Shown here: positions 10,044-18,087 of the stretch, one piece after another
How the letters are laid out: every line of letters begins with the position of its first letter
How positions within the stretch are numbered: the stretch's first letter is position 1
Assembly: GCA_023249055.1 (NCBI GenBank)
Contig: JAHFDH010000004.1
Location: 1-34,407, forward strand
Direction: 5' to 3'
DNA from: Candidatus Methylomirabilota bacterium
GTDB lineage: Bacteria > Methylomirabilota > Methylomirabilia > Methylomirabilales > Methylomirabilaceae
Length of the DNA stretch: 34,407 bases
Notes under the pieces: model-generated
Database searches by the model: none
What the model was told of the DNA's origin: nothing
What the model saw: the letters and a program-made list of their open reading frames with translations, nothing else
Program-made: the position numbers and the translations under genes

Positions 10044-11237
10044 CTAACGTTGAACCTTGAACGTTGAACCTTGAACAGCTTGTCTGGCAGCGTTCACAGC
10101 CTTCTCGGCCGCGTCCTGCATCCCCTTCGCGGTGATGAAATTCAGGCCGGACTCAGTCAGCATGCGCATACCCTGGTCCACATTGGTCCCCTCCATTCGC
10201 ACCACGATCGGTAAGGTCACTCCGAGGGAGCGAACCGCGCGAATCACCCCCTCCGCCAGCCGCTCGCACCTGAGGATCCCGCCGAAGATATTGATAAACA
10301 CGACACGCACCGATCGATCCGAGATCAGGATGCGAAATGCCTGTTCGATCTGTTCGGCGCTGGCACCCCCGCCGACATCCAGAAAGTTTGCCGGCTCACC
10401 ACCGACACACTTCACCAGATCCATCGTCGCCATAGCCAGGCCGGCCCCGTTCACCATACACCCGACGTTGCCGCTCAGCTTGATGTAGTTCAGACCGAAC
10501 CTCGAAGCCTCAACCTCGAGCGGCAACTCTTCGTCCGGATCGCGAAGCGCCGCCAGCTCCGGGTGGCGAAACAGGGCATTGTCATCGACATTTAACTTGG
10601 CATCCAGGGCCAAGAGGCGACCATCGGTCGTGACCACCAGCGGATTGATCTCAGCCAATGAACTATCCTGTTCCTGAAACACTCGATACAGCGCGGACAG
10701 CAGGCCGGCAGCCGCTCTCTGGATCGACGGCGACAGCGCGAACCTCGACACAAGTCGGCGGACGTGGAACGGCTGAAGCTGTAAGGCCGGATCCACGGCG
10801 ACCCTGGTGAGGCTCTCCGGATCTTTTGCCGCCACCTCCTCAATCTCCATCCCTCCGATAGCACCGGCCATAATGACGGGCCGTGCCGCCCTGTGATCCA
10901 GGACAACCCCGGCGTACAGCTCGCGACTGACGGGAACTTGCTCCTCGACAAGGATTCTCTTGACCAACCTTCCGTCAGGACCGGTCTGATGGGTGACCAG
11001 GCGGGCGCCTATGAGCCGCTCCGCGAATCTTTCCGCCTCCTGTGGCGACGACGCCTGCGCAATCCCGCCGGCCTTGCCCCGGCCGCCCGCGTGGATCTGA
11101 GCCTTCAGCACCACAGCGCCGCCCAGGCGCTCGGCAGCCCGCCTGGCGTCGGCGGGTGTCGTCACCACCTCGCCCCTTGGAACCGGCACCCCGTACGCGT
11201 TCAGGATCGCCTTCGCCTGAAACTCATGAATCTTCAT
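10044..11237 (-). CDS. sucC: Succinyl-CoA synthetase (ADP/GDP-forming) beta subunit
   Basis: MKIHEFQAKAILNAYGVPVPRGEV, AGGRGKAGG, NGAGLAMATMDLVKCVGGEPANFLDVGGGAS, FINIFGGILRCE. Confidence 0.96.
   Translation of the reverse strand: MKIHEFQAKAILNAYGVPVPRGEVVTTPADARRAAERLGGAVVLKAQIHAGGRGKAGGIAQASSPQEAERFAERLIGARLVTHQTGPDGRLVKRILVEEQVPVSRELYAGVVLDHRAARPVIMAGAIGGMEIEEVAAKDPESLTRVAVDPALQLQPFHVRRLVSRFALSPSIQRAAAGLLSALYRVFQEQDSSLAEINPLVVTTDGRLLALDAKLNVDDNALFRHPELAALRDPDEELPLEVEASRFGLNYIKLSGNVGCMVNGAGLAMATMDLVKCVGGEPANFLDVGGGASAEQIEQAFRILISDRSVRVVFINIFGGILRCERLAEGVIRAVRSLGVTLPIVVRMEGTNVDQGMRMLTESGLNFITAKGMQDAAEKAVNAARQAVQGSTFKVQR
10046..10076. repeat. Heptad-periodic repeat, >4 units, inverted relative to 9980-10007
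   Basis: AACGTTG AACCTTG AACGTTG AACCTTG AAC; overlaps the sucC stop codon and last codons. Confidence 0.9.
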
Positions 11238-11243
11238 CGCGGC

Positions 11244-11278
11244 AGCTCTCGGCTCTCAGCTCATCGCTGACAGCTGTG
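11244..11278. repeat. Heptad-periodic repeat, 5 units
   Basis: AGCTCTC GGCTCTC AGCTCAT CGCTGAC AGCTGTG in the sucC leader. Confidence 0.75.
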
Positions 11279-11339
11279 CGGTGATAATAATAACTCCATC
11301 GCCTGGAGATCACGACCATCATTCGACTGTCGAACGGCT

Positions 11340-11367
11340 ATCATAATCTCACCAACATCTTTGTCAA
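11340..11367 (-). promoter_or_regulatory. Candidate sigma70-like promoter for sucC-sucD-ndk
   Basis: On minus strand TTGACA (11367-11362), N16, TATGAT (11345-11340). Confidence 0.55.
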
Positions 11368-11370
11368 GGT

Positions 11371-11400
11371 CCAAATGGGTGTGAGCCAAATGGGTTTTAG
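11371..11400. repeat. Two tandem 15-bp repeats, operator-like
   Basis: CCAAATGGGTGTGAG followed by CCAAATGGGTTTTAG (13/15 identical). Confidence 0.9.
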
Positions 11401-11402
11401 CC

Positions 11403-11430
11403 TTGACACGCTTTCCCATCCCGTGATAGA
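11403..11430 (+). promoter_or_regulatory. Candidate sigma70-like promoter for the helicase gene
   Basis: TTGACA (11403-11408), N16, GATAGA (11425-11430). Confidence 0.45.
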
Positions 11431-11498
11431 GGAATGACGCATATGTGGTCGAGAACACCGGCAGATAGCACGAGGATTTTGATCCGCAACGCCTGAGC

Positions 11499-14444
11499 AT
11501 GATGCGACCTGCGACGGCACATCCGGCTGGGCGATCCCTCGCGCCTCCATCTACCCACGAGGTCGATCGGTTCGTCGACGAGTTGCGCCGAGGGTATTCG
11601 ACCCGTGAACACCCTGTCCATCTCAGGCACATTCCTTCGAAATCACCCAGCTATGCGGATCTGCCCGATCCTCTCCCTGAACCGCTTCGCGATGCCCTGC
11701 GGAAGATCGGAGTCGATCGGCTCTACACGCATCAGTGTGCGGCTATCGCAGCAGCCCGCGACGGCAGGCATCCATTAGTCGTCACCTCCACCGCGTCAGG
11801 CAAGAGTCTGACCTATCTGTTGCCGATTCTGGAGCACCTGCTGAGCGATCGCTCAGCCCGGGCCCTGCTGTTGTTCCCGATCAAGGCGCTGGAACAGGAT
11901 CAACTGAAGACGCTGCAGACCCTGATTCCCCCCGGTCACGGGATCGACGCCGCCATACTGGACGGGGACACACCCGCGTCCCGCCGCGAAAAACTGCGGG
12001 CGAACCCGCCCCAGCTTCTATTGAGTAACCCTGATCTGCTCCATCTGTCGTTGCTGCCGTACCACGCGCAGTGGCGCGAGTTCTGGCGCAACATTCGCTA
12101 TGTCGTGCTCGACGAACTGCACACCTATCGTGGAGTCTTCGGCTCGCACATCGCCCATGTCCTGCGGCGACTGCGACGGGTGGCGGCTGCCTACGGAGCG
12201 CAGCCGCAGTTTATCGCCTGCTCGGCGACAATCGGGAATCCGCTCGGGCTGTCGGAGCAACTCACCGGTCTCCCATTTCACTTGATCGAGGCGGATGGGG
12301 CCCCACAGCAGGGCAAGCGTTTCCTTCTGATCAATCCGAGCGGCAGCCCATACACCGAGGCGACCGATCTGCTGCTGCGCTGCCTCCGGAAGGGATTGAA
12401 AACCATCGCCTTCGCCAAGGCCAGAAAGATTGCCGAGTTGATCGCCATGTGGGCCCGACAAGCCGACCAGACACTCGGCGGCCGACTGGCTGCCTATCGA
12501 GCGGGCTTTACGGCCAATGAACGCCGCGCCATCGAGCAAGGACTGTTCAGCGAACAACTGGCAGGGGTCGTGACGACCTCGGCGCTGGAGCTTGGGATTG
12601 ACGTGGGCGGACTGGATGCCTGCCTCCTTATCGGGTATCCCGGCAGCATCACCAGCACATGGCAACGGGGCGGTCGGGTGGGTCGCGGCCGGCGCGAGGC
12701 GCTGATCATCCTGATCGCGCTTCCGGACGCCCTCGATCAATACTTTTTCCGGCACCCCGACGACTTCTTCAGCCGTCCTTACGAGGCGGCCATCGTCGAT
12801 CCAGGCAACAAACAGATTCTGGCAGCGCATCTTGTGGCAGCAGCTTCGGAGGTGCCGTTGCGAGCTGATGACTCGTTCTATACCGCCGACAATGACCTCG
12901 TCCAGGCGCTTCACGACCAGGGACGATTGCTGTTGTCGGCGGATGGGACGGAATGGTACGCCCGAGAGCGCAATCCCCAGCGTCGCATCAACATCCGCTC
13001 CCTCGGAGAGGCCTGTGCGATCCTTGACCAGACCGGTCGGGCCATCGGAACCATTGACGGGATCCGCGCCCTGCACGAGTGCCATCCGGGAGCCATCTAT
13101 CTCCATCAGGGACAGCAGTACGAGATCCTGGATTTGGACCTCGTCCAACACAAGGTTCACGCCAGACCGGTCACTGTCGATTACTACACCACCCCACTCG
13201 CCGAGAAGGATACGGAGATCCTTGAAATCCTGGAATCGAGGAACCACCAGGGGATCCCCTATCACCTGGGCCGGCTCAAGATCACCGAGCGCGTATTGGG
13301 CTATGAGCGCAGGCGGATCTTCGGCCAGGATAAGATCGGATCGTACCGTCTGAATCTTCCACCCCAGACCTTTGAAACCGTTGGTCTCTGGTTTGAGGTG
13401 CCTGATGGGTTGAAGGCGATGGTTGAGCAGGCGGGGTGTCACTTCATGGGCAGCATTCATGCCGTGGAACACGCCATGATCGGTCTTTTTCCGCTCTATG
13501 CCCTCTGCGACCGCTCGGACATCGGCGGGATCTCGTACCCGATCCATCCTCAGGTCGGTCGCGCGGCCATTTTTATCTACGACGGATACCCAGGCGGGAT
13601 CGGGCTGGCCGAGCGCGGCTTCCAGGTCCTGCCTGAGCTGTTCCTCAAGACACGACAGCTCCTGGAAGAGTGTCCGTGCGAGATTGGATGCCCCTCGTGC
13701 GTCCACTCGCCCAAGTGCGGCTCCGGTAACAAACCGCTCGATAAGCAGGGCGCCAACCTGACCCTTCAGGGCCTGCTCGGGGAGGCGTCATGGACCGACG
13801 CCGGGCGATCACGCCCAAACCGCCCGGTGGCAGCCATCGCACACCCTGAGGTGCGGGACGAATCCGAAACTACGGCAGCGGCACCGTGCGCTCTCGTCTT
13901 TGACCTTGAAACGCAGCGCAGCGCTGATGAGGTTGGCGGATGGGAACACCGGCATCGGATGGGCCTCGCAGTCGGCGTCGTCTACGACCTCGACCGCGCC
14001 GAGTTCCGTGTCTACACCGAACGACAGGCTGATGCCCTGATCAACGACCTGGTCCGTGCGCGCCTGATCGTCGGGTTTAACCTCCGGCGATTCGACTTCG
14101 ACGTCCTGCGGGCCTATGCCGACGTCGACTGGAACGCCCTGCCCACTCTGGACATCCTTGAGTGTGTCCATCGCCGGCTGGGATTCCGGCTGAAACTGGA
14201 TCATCTGGCCCAGGAAACCCTTGGGGAGGGGAAATCGGCGGATGGCTTGCAGAGCTTGGCCTGGTTCAAGGCAGGAGAAATCGAGCGCGTCATCGAATAC
14301 TGCAAACAGGATGTTCTCCTGACAAAACGGCTCTACGACTTCGGCCGCCAACACGGGTATCTGTTGTACCGAGACATTCAGGGGCGGGCAGTCCGCCTGC
14401 CGGTAGACTTTGACGAAAATCTATTTTCGCGGCAATCCAGGTAG
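11499..14444 (+). CDS. YprA/MrfA-like DEAD/DEAH-box helicase with DUF1998 four-cysteine region and C-terminal DEDD-type RNase H-fold exonuclease-like domain
   Basis: Walker A STASGKSLTYLLP, DELHTYRGVFGSH, SALELGIDVGGLDA, QRGGRVGRGRREA, CPCEIGCPSCVHSPKCGSGNKPLD. Then ALVFDLETQRS, IVGFNLRRFDFDVLRAYA and IEYCKQDVLLTKRLYDFG, which match YprB/DnaQ-like exonuclease motifs. Confidence 0.9.
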   Translation: MMRPATAHPAGRSLAPPSTHEVDRFVDELRRGYSTREHPVHLRHIPSKSPSYADLPDPLPEPLRDALRKIGVDRLYTHQCAAIAAARDGRHPLVVTSTASGKSLTYLLPILEHLLSDRSARALLLFPIKALEQDQLKTLQTLIPPGHGIDAAILDGDTPASRREKLRANPPQLLLSNPDLLHLSLLPYHAQWREFWRNIRYVVLDELHTYRGVFGSHIAHVLRRLRRVAAAYGAQPQFIACSATIGNPLGLSEQLTGLPFHLIEADGAPQQGKRFLLINPSGSPYTEATDLLLRCLRKGLKTIAFAKARKIAELIAMWARQADQTLGGRLAAYRAGFTANERRAIEQGLFSEQLAGVVTTSALELGIDVGGLDACLLIGYPGSITSTWQRGGRVGRGRREALIILIALPDALDQYFFRHPDDFFSRPYEAAIVDPGNKQILAAHLVAAASEVPLRADDSFYTADNDLVQALHDQGRLLLSADGTEWYARERNPQRRINIRSLGEACAILDQTGRAIGTIDGIRALHECHPGAIYLHQGQQYEILDLDLVQHKVHARPVTVDYYTTPLAEKDTEILEILESRNHQGIPYHLGRLKITERVLGYERRRIFGQDKIGSYRLNLPPQTFETVGLWFEVPDGLKAMVEQAGCHFMGSIHAVEHAMIGLFPLYALCDRSDIGGISYPIHPQVGRAAIFIYDGYPGGIGLAERGFQVLPELFLKTRQLLEECPCEIGCPSCVHSPKCGSGNKPLDKQGANLTLQGLLGEASWTDAGRSRPNRPVAAIAHPEVRDESETTAAAPCALVFDLETQRSADEVGGWEHRHRMGLAVGVVYDLDRAEFRVYTERQADALINDLVRARLIVGFNLRRFDFDVLRAYADVDWNALPTLDILECVHRRLGFRLKLDHLAQETLGEGKSADGLQSLAWFKAGEIERVIEYCKQDVLLTKRLYDFGRQHGYLLYRDIQGRAVRLPVDFDENLFSRQSR

Positions 14445-14446
14445 AG

Positions 14447-14452
14447 TATAAT
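14447..14452 (+). promoter_or_regulatory. Candidate -10 element (TATAAT) upstream of the methyltransferase gene
   Basis: Exact TATAAT in the helicase-methyltransferase gap; no good -35 seen. Confidence 0.3.
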
Positions 14453-14519
14453 GCATTTTCGAGTAAAGCGTCTCATCTTGACGAACGGTTGAACTGGAAC
14501 ACGGCTATCGGAGGGTTGA

Positions 14520-15143
14520 ATGGTCGCCTTAGACTATAAGCAGATCACGCGAGCCTATGCCATCTTGTCCCCTATGTATGACCTCCTGTTCGACAAGATC
14601 TTTCACCCGGGACGGGTCGCGGCGATACCGCTTCTTGGGATTAAACCAAATGACGTTGTCCTTGAGGTGGGGATCGGCACAGGGTTGAACCTCCCGCTCT
14701 ATCCACAGGATTGTCACCTCGTCGGAATCGATCTCTCCTCGGAGATGCTGAGCAAGGCCAGGGACAAGGTCAGAGAATATGGGATGAATAACGTGACCAT
14801 TAAGGAGATGGACGCGTCGAAACTGGAGTTCCCGGACGAACACTTCGACCATGTGCTGGCCACGTACGTTATCAGCGCCGTTCCGGAACCGGTTCAGGTC
14901 CTCCGAGAGATCAAACGCGTGTGCAAAAAGAAAGGGCACATCGTCATCTTAAATCATTTTAAGAGCGAGAACCCGCTTGTCGGTACCCTGGAGGAGTTAG
15001 TCGCCCCCCTGTGCACCCGACTCGGATTCAAGACCGATCTGAAGCTGATGCCGGTTCTGAGAGAGGCGCAACTGACCCCCGAGCAGTTGCACCGTGTAAA
15101 TCTCCTGAACGGCTGGCGCCTCGTTCGTTGTCTGAATGAATAG
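14520..15143 (+). CDS. Class I SAM-dependent methyltransferase (UbiE/PmtA-like)
   Basis: VVLEVGIGTGLNLPLYPQDCHLVGIDLSSEMLSKARDKV; preceded by GGAGGG ribosome-binding site. Confidence 0.88.
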   Translation: MVALDYKQITRAYAILSPMYDLLFDKIFHPGRVAAIPLLGIKPNDVVLEVGIGTGLNLPLYPQDCHLVGIDLSSEMLSKARDKVREYGMNNVTIKEMDASKLEFPDEHFDHVLATYVISAVPEPVQVLREIKRVCKKKGHIVILNHFKSENPLVGTLEELVAPLCTRLGFKTDLKLMPVLREAQLTPEQLHRVNLLNGWRLVRCLNE

Positions 15144-15678
15144 ACAGCGCCGATATCGCGCGCCGCATCCGGCAATTGCGCTCGCCTTCCTTCTGATCAA
15201 CTTCCTCCTGGTTCCCTGGACCGTCGCGGCAGCCGAACAGCCCAAAGACTTATACGAAATGGAGGTGTTGGGCGTGGTCGCGGCTCCGGGAGGCGACCCG
15301 TCCGCCGGTCAGGCAGGCCAGACCGCTATACTCCTGCGCGGCAAAGGGACGAAACGCGAACTCACACTCTTCGTCGGACCGTTTGAGGCCAACAGTATTG
15401 CTGTTCCTCTACAGCAGATGAAACCCCCCCGCCCATTAATCCACGATCTCACCCTTTCCCTCTTAGCGGCCCTTCACTCCCGCTTGGGACGGGTCATTAT
15501 CACCGACTTTAAGGACAATACTTATTATGCCACCCTCTCTATCGAGACCGACGGCAAAGAGATTACCGTCGATAGCCGACCCAGCGACGCAATTGCCCTC
15601 GCGTTGCGGACCGGCGCCCCGATCTACGCCAACAGTAAGGCGCTGGACGGCGCGAACTCCAACCGAACACTCCGATAA
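15136..15678 (+). CDS. DUF151 / bifunctional nuclease family protein with N-terminal signal-like segment
   Basis: Signal-like IALAFLLINFLLVPWTVAAAEQ, then DUF151 core ILLRGKG...LTLFVGPFEANSIAVPLQ...RPLIHDL...SRPSDAIALALRTGAPIYAN. Confidence 0.85.
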   Translation: MNRQRRYRAPHPAIALAFLLINFLLVPWTVAAAEQPKDLYEMEVLGVVAAPGGDPSAGQAGQTAILLRGKGTKRELTLFVGPFEANSIAVPLQQMKPPRPLIHDLTLSLLAALHSRLGRVIITDFKDNTYYATLSIETDGKEITVDSRPSDAIALALRTGAPIYANSKALDGANSNRTLR

Positions 15679-15714
15679 TCCTTTCCGCGCCTCGCCCCCA
15701 AAGGCGCCTCATTC

Positions 15715-16590
15715 GTGAAGCAGATCGATTTCATCCGGCAGATTGCGGACGCGGTCTCGGAGCGAGGGATACGGACATACCTCGAGCGGCTGGTTGGGCC
15801 ACGGGACCCGTTCGACGGGCAGGCCGGCATGGAAGCCGCCGCAGACGCCATTGCGGAGGCTCTCAGGGGGTTCGGTCTCCAGTTCGTGGAAGAGCGTTTC
15901 AGATGCGAGGGACGCTGGTATCGGAATCTGATTGCGTTGCACCAGGGATCGTCCCGCAACGGGCAGGTGCTGATCATCGCCCACTACGATACCGTGCCGA
16001 ACTGCCCTGGGGCCGACGATAATGCAAGCGGGGTGGCAGGACTCCTTGCGATCGCCGGAGCCATGGCCCGCTACCGATTCGTACGCGACCTGGTCTATAT
16101 TGCTTTCCCCCTCGAAGAGTACGGCAATCCAGGCAGCCTATACTATGTGGAGCAGGCCAAGGCCGACGGCATACCGATTGTCGGCGTGTTCGACCTGGAG
16201 ATGATCGGTTATACCGGCCTGAACCAGACTGTACCTCCGGGGATTCAGGCCCCTGCGGTGGGGGATTTCATCGGCGTCGTCGGCAATCGACGATCAGAGG
16301 GGCTTGTTGCCCTCTTTAAAGAGGCGTCGGTCCTGGTTGCCCCTTCGCTGCCTGTGCAGGGCTTAGTGGTAGAAGGAAACGGAGAGAACCTACCGCTCGT
16401 ACGCCAGAGCGATCATGCGCCATTCTGGGACGCCGGTTACCCGGCTGTCATGATCACCGATACCGCCTTCCTGCGTAACCCTCATTACCATCTCCCGACA
16501 GACACCATCGACACACTGAATCTCCCTTTTCTCCGACAGGTGGCTGCCGCGACTGCGGCGTCGGCGGCGTTACTGGCCCGTTTCGCCTGA
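15715..16590 (+). CDS. M28 family zinc peptidase
   Basis: GTG start; LIIAHYDTVPNCPGADDNASGVAGLLAIA, FPLEEYGNPGSLYYVEQ, RQSDHAPFWDAGYPAVMITDTAFLRNPHYHLPTDT. Confidence 0.88.
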   Translation: MKQIDFIRQIADAVSERGIRTYLERLVGPRDPFDGQAGMEAAADAIAEALRGFGLQFVEERFRCEGRWYRNLIALHQGSSRNGQVLIIAHYDTVPNCPGADDNASGVAGLLAIAGAMARYRFVRDLVYIAFPLEEYGNPGSLYYVEQAKADGIPIVGVFDLEMIGYTGLNQTVPPGIQAPAVGDFIGVVGNRRSEGLVALFKEASVLVAPSLPVQGLVVEGNGENLPLVRQSDHAPFWDAGYPAVMITDTAFLRNPHYHLPTDTIDTLNLPFLRQVAAATAASAALLARFA

Positions 16591-16602
16591 GATCAGTATC
16601 CG

Positions 16603-16836
16603 TTACACAGGCTCGATGACCAAGCTGGTGGTGGTGCGCGTCACTGCCGGCAGCGCTTGAATATGATTCACCGTATCCCAGAGCGCGCTCAGATCCGGGG
16701 CCTCAATAAAGGCAACCACATCGATGTTGCCGGTCACACTATGCGTAAACTTGACCATTGGCAGTTCTCCGACCGCATCTGCCACCTCCTGCTCTCGGGC
16801 CTTATTCGTAATGATAAAGACATAGGCATGAACCAT
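16603..16836 (-). CDS. Stand-alone Lrp/AsnC ligand-binding (RAM) domain protein
   Basis: MVHAYVFIITNKAREQEVADAVGELPMVKFTHSVTGNIDVVAFIEAPDLSALWDTVNHIQALPAVTRTTTSLVI; no helix-turn-helix domain. Start chosen at MVHAYVF. Confidence 0.85.
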   Translation of the reverse strand: MVHAYVFIITNKAREQEVADAVGELPMVKFTHSVTGNIDVVAFIEAPDLSALWDTVNHIQALPAVTRTTTSLVIEPV

Positions 16837-17080
16837 CGATCCCCCCAACGCGATCATCGGATCGGACAACTAAACGCACAGCCTTCATGGCGCATCAAAT
16901 AGGTCGGAAAGGCCGTGCGGAACATGCTGTATGCGATACAGGTCTCGCATATGGAGGACGCGGCTGCGCCGGATTGTAATTCCAGCACGTAGCCGGCCGC
17001 CGACCCTTCAAAATTCGGATGGCGCATGTTACCATAAAAATAGTTGCACGTAGTTTAAATTGTGAGAGGAGGTGGATGAG

Positions 17081-17401
17081 ATGAAAATGGCAAAGCGAAC
17101 CGTCGCTGCTCTCATGATTGGAACCCTGCTCGCGACCGGTTTTCTGTTCCTTGCGGCTGACCCGGCGTCGGCAAGAACACATTTCTCCTTTGGTCTGCAG
17201 CTAGGGGTCCCAATAACGCCCTACCCTGCCTATGCCTATCCCTACCCTTATCCTTATCCGCCCCCCGTGCATTACGCGCCTATGCCGTACTACAATGTCT
17301 ATCCTCCATGCGCGCGGGTGTGGGTTCCGGGGTATTATGATGGCTACGGCAACTGGGTCTTTGGGTACTATCGGTACGATTGTGGGTACTACGGCTATTA
17401 A
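17081..17401 (+). CDS. Small secreted Tyr/Pro-rich protein
   Basis: Signal peptide (MAKRTVAALMIGTLLATGFLFLAADPASA), YPAYAYPYPYPYPPPVHYAPMPYYNVYPP, WVPGYYDGYGNWVFGYY; AGGAGG ribosome-binding site just upstream. Confidence 0.75.
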   Translation: MKMAKRTVAALMIGTLLATGFLFLAADPASARTHFSFGLQLGVPITPYPAYAYPYPYPYPPPVHYAPMPYYNVYPPCARVWVPGYYDGYGNWVFGYYRYDCGYYGY

Positions 17402-17473
17402 GGCTGGTGCGTGGCGCCGCTATTTGGGTACGTGCGACCCGACAGCTCTACCACCGATAACCGGGAGATCGCT

Positions 17474-18007
17474 GTGAAACGAGCGCTGACGTTTATCGTA
17501 TTGGCCATCGCTCTCTCGGGATGCGCCAGTCTCGCGGTTCGTCCGTGTGATTCGGTAGCGACTCGCGACTCGAAGTATGCGGCGCGGTTTTTCCTCGGAA
17601 TCATTACCCTTGGCATCTTCGAGGCCGGCGTTCAACAAGAGCAGGCTATCGAGGCCATGGAGGGGTGGCGCTTCTGCCAGCCTCCACAGCCGGTTGCCTG
17701 GGAGGGTCCCCCACCGACCATGGGTGCGCCTAGAATATCTGGGATGCTGGTCAACGCCACCAAATGGAGCGTGAACATCTATCTGGACGTTGACCCGGCG
17801 ACTGTCGGAGTTCCGCCTCTGTTCACGCTTCGCCCAGGCGAATCACGCCAACTCGCTCTGATAGCCGGGCCGCACCGGATCGTTGCCAAGCCGACCATGG
17901 AGATAGCTGCGGGTGCGGCGTCCTCCGTACGATATGAACGGCAGATCCAGATCAACTCGCGAGATCGAAGCTTTCGCCTTCAACTTTCCGAAGCGGACTT
18001 CCGGTAG
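17474..18007 (+). CDS. Hypothetical lipoprotein
   Basis: GTG start VKRALTFIVLAIALSGCASLA with lipobox LSGC; no recognised domain. Confidence 0.7.
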   Translation: MKRALTFIVLAIALSGCASLAVRPCDSVATRDSKYAARFFLGIITLGIFEAGVQQEQAIEAMEGWRFCQPPQPVAWEGPPPTMGAPRISGMLVNATKWSVNIYLDVDPATVGVPPLFTLRPGESRQLALIAGPHRIVAKPTMEIAAGAASSVRYERQIQINSRDRSFRLQLSEADFR

Positions 18008-18087
18008 GGGCCAGTCGGCACCATGAGTTCTCTGATGGAGCATCCGCCGTTTCGATCGGAAGAATAGTCCTCTACTCGATTCACCTC

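Noticed and set aside
11261-11632. 123-aa minus-strand ORF in the sucC-helicase gap
   Set aside because: Covers the divergent promoter region and helicase start; no domain and no good ribosome-binding site seen.
12018-13706. 562-aa minus-strand ORF antisense to the helicase
   Set aside because: Fully inside the well-supported helicase CDS; composition typical of an antisense frame in GC-rich DNA; no recognised domain.
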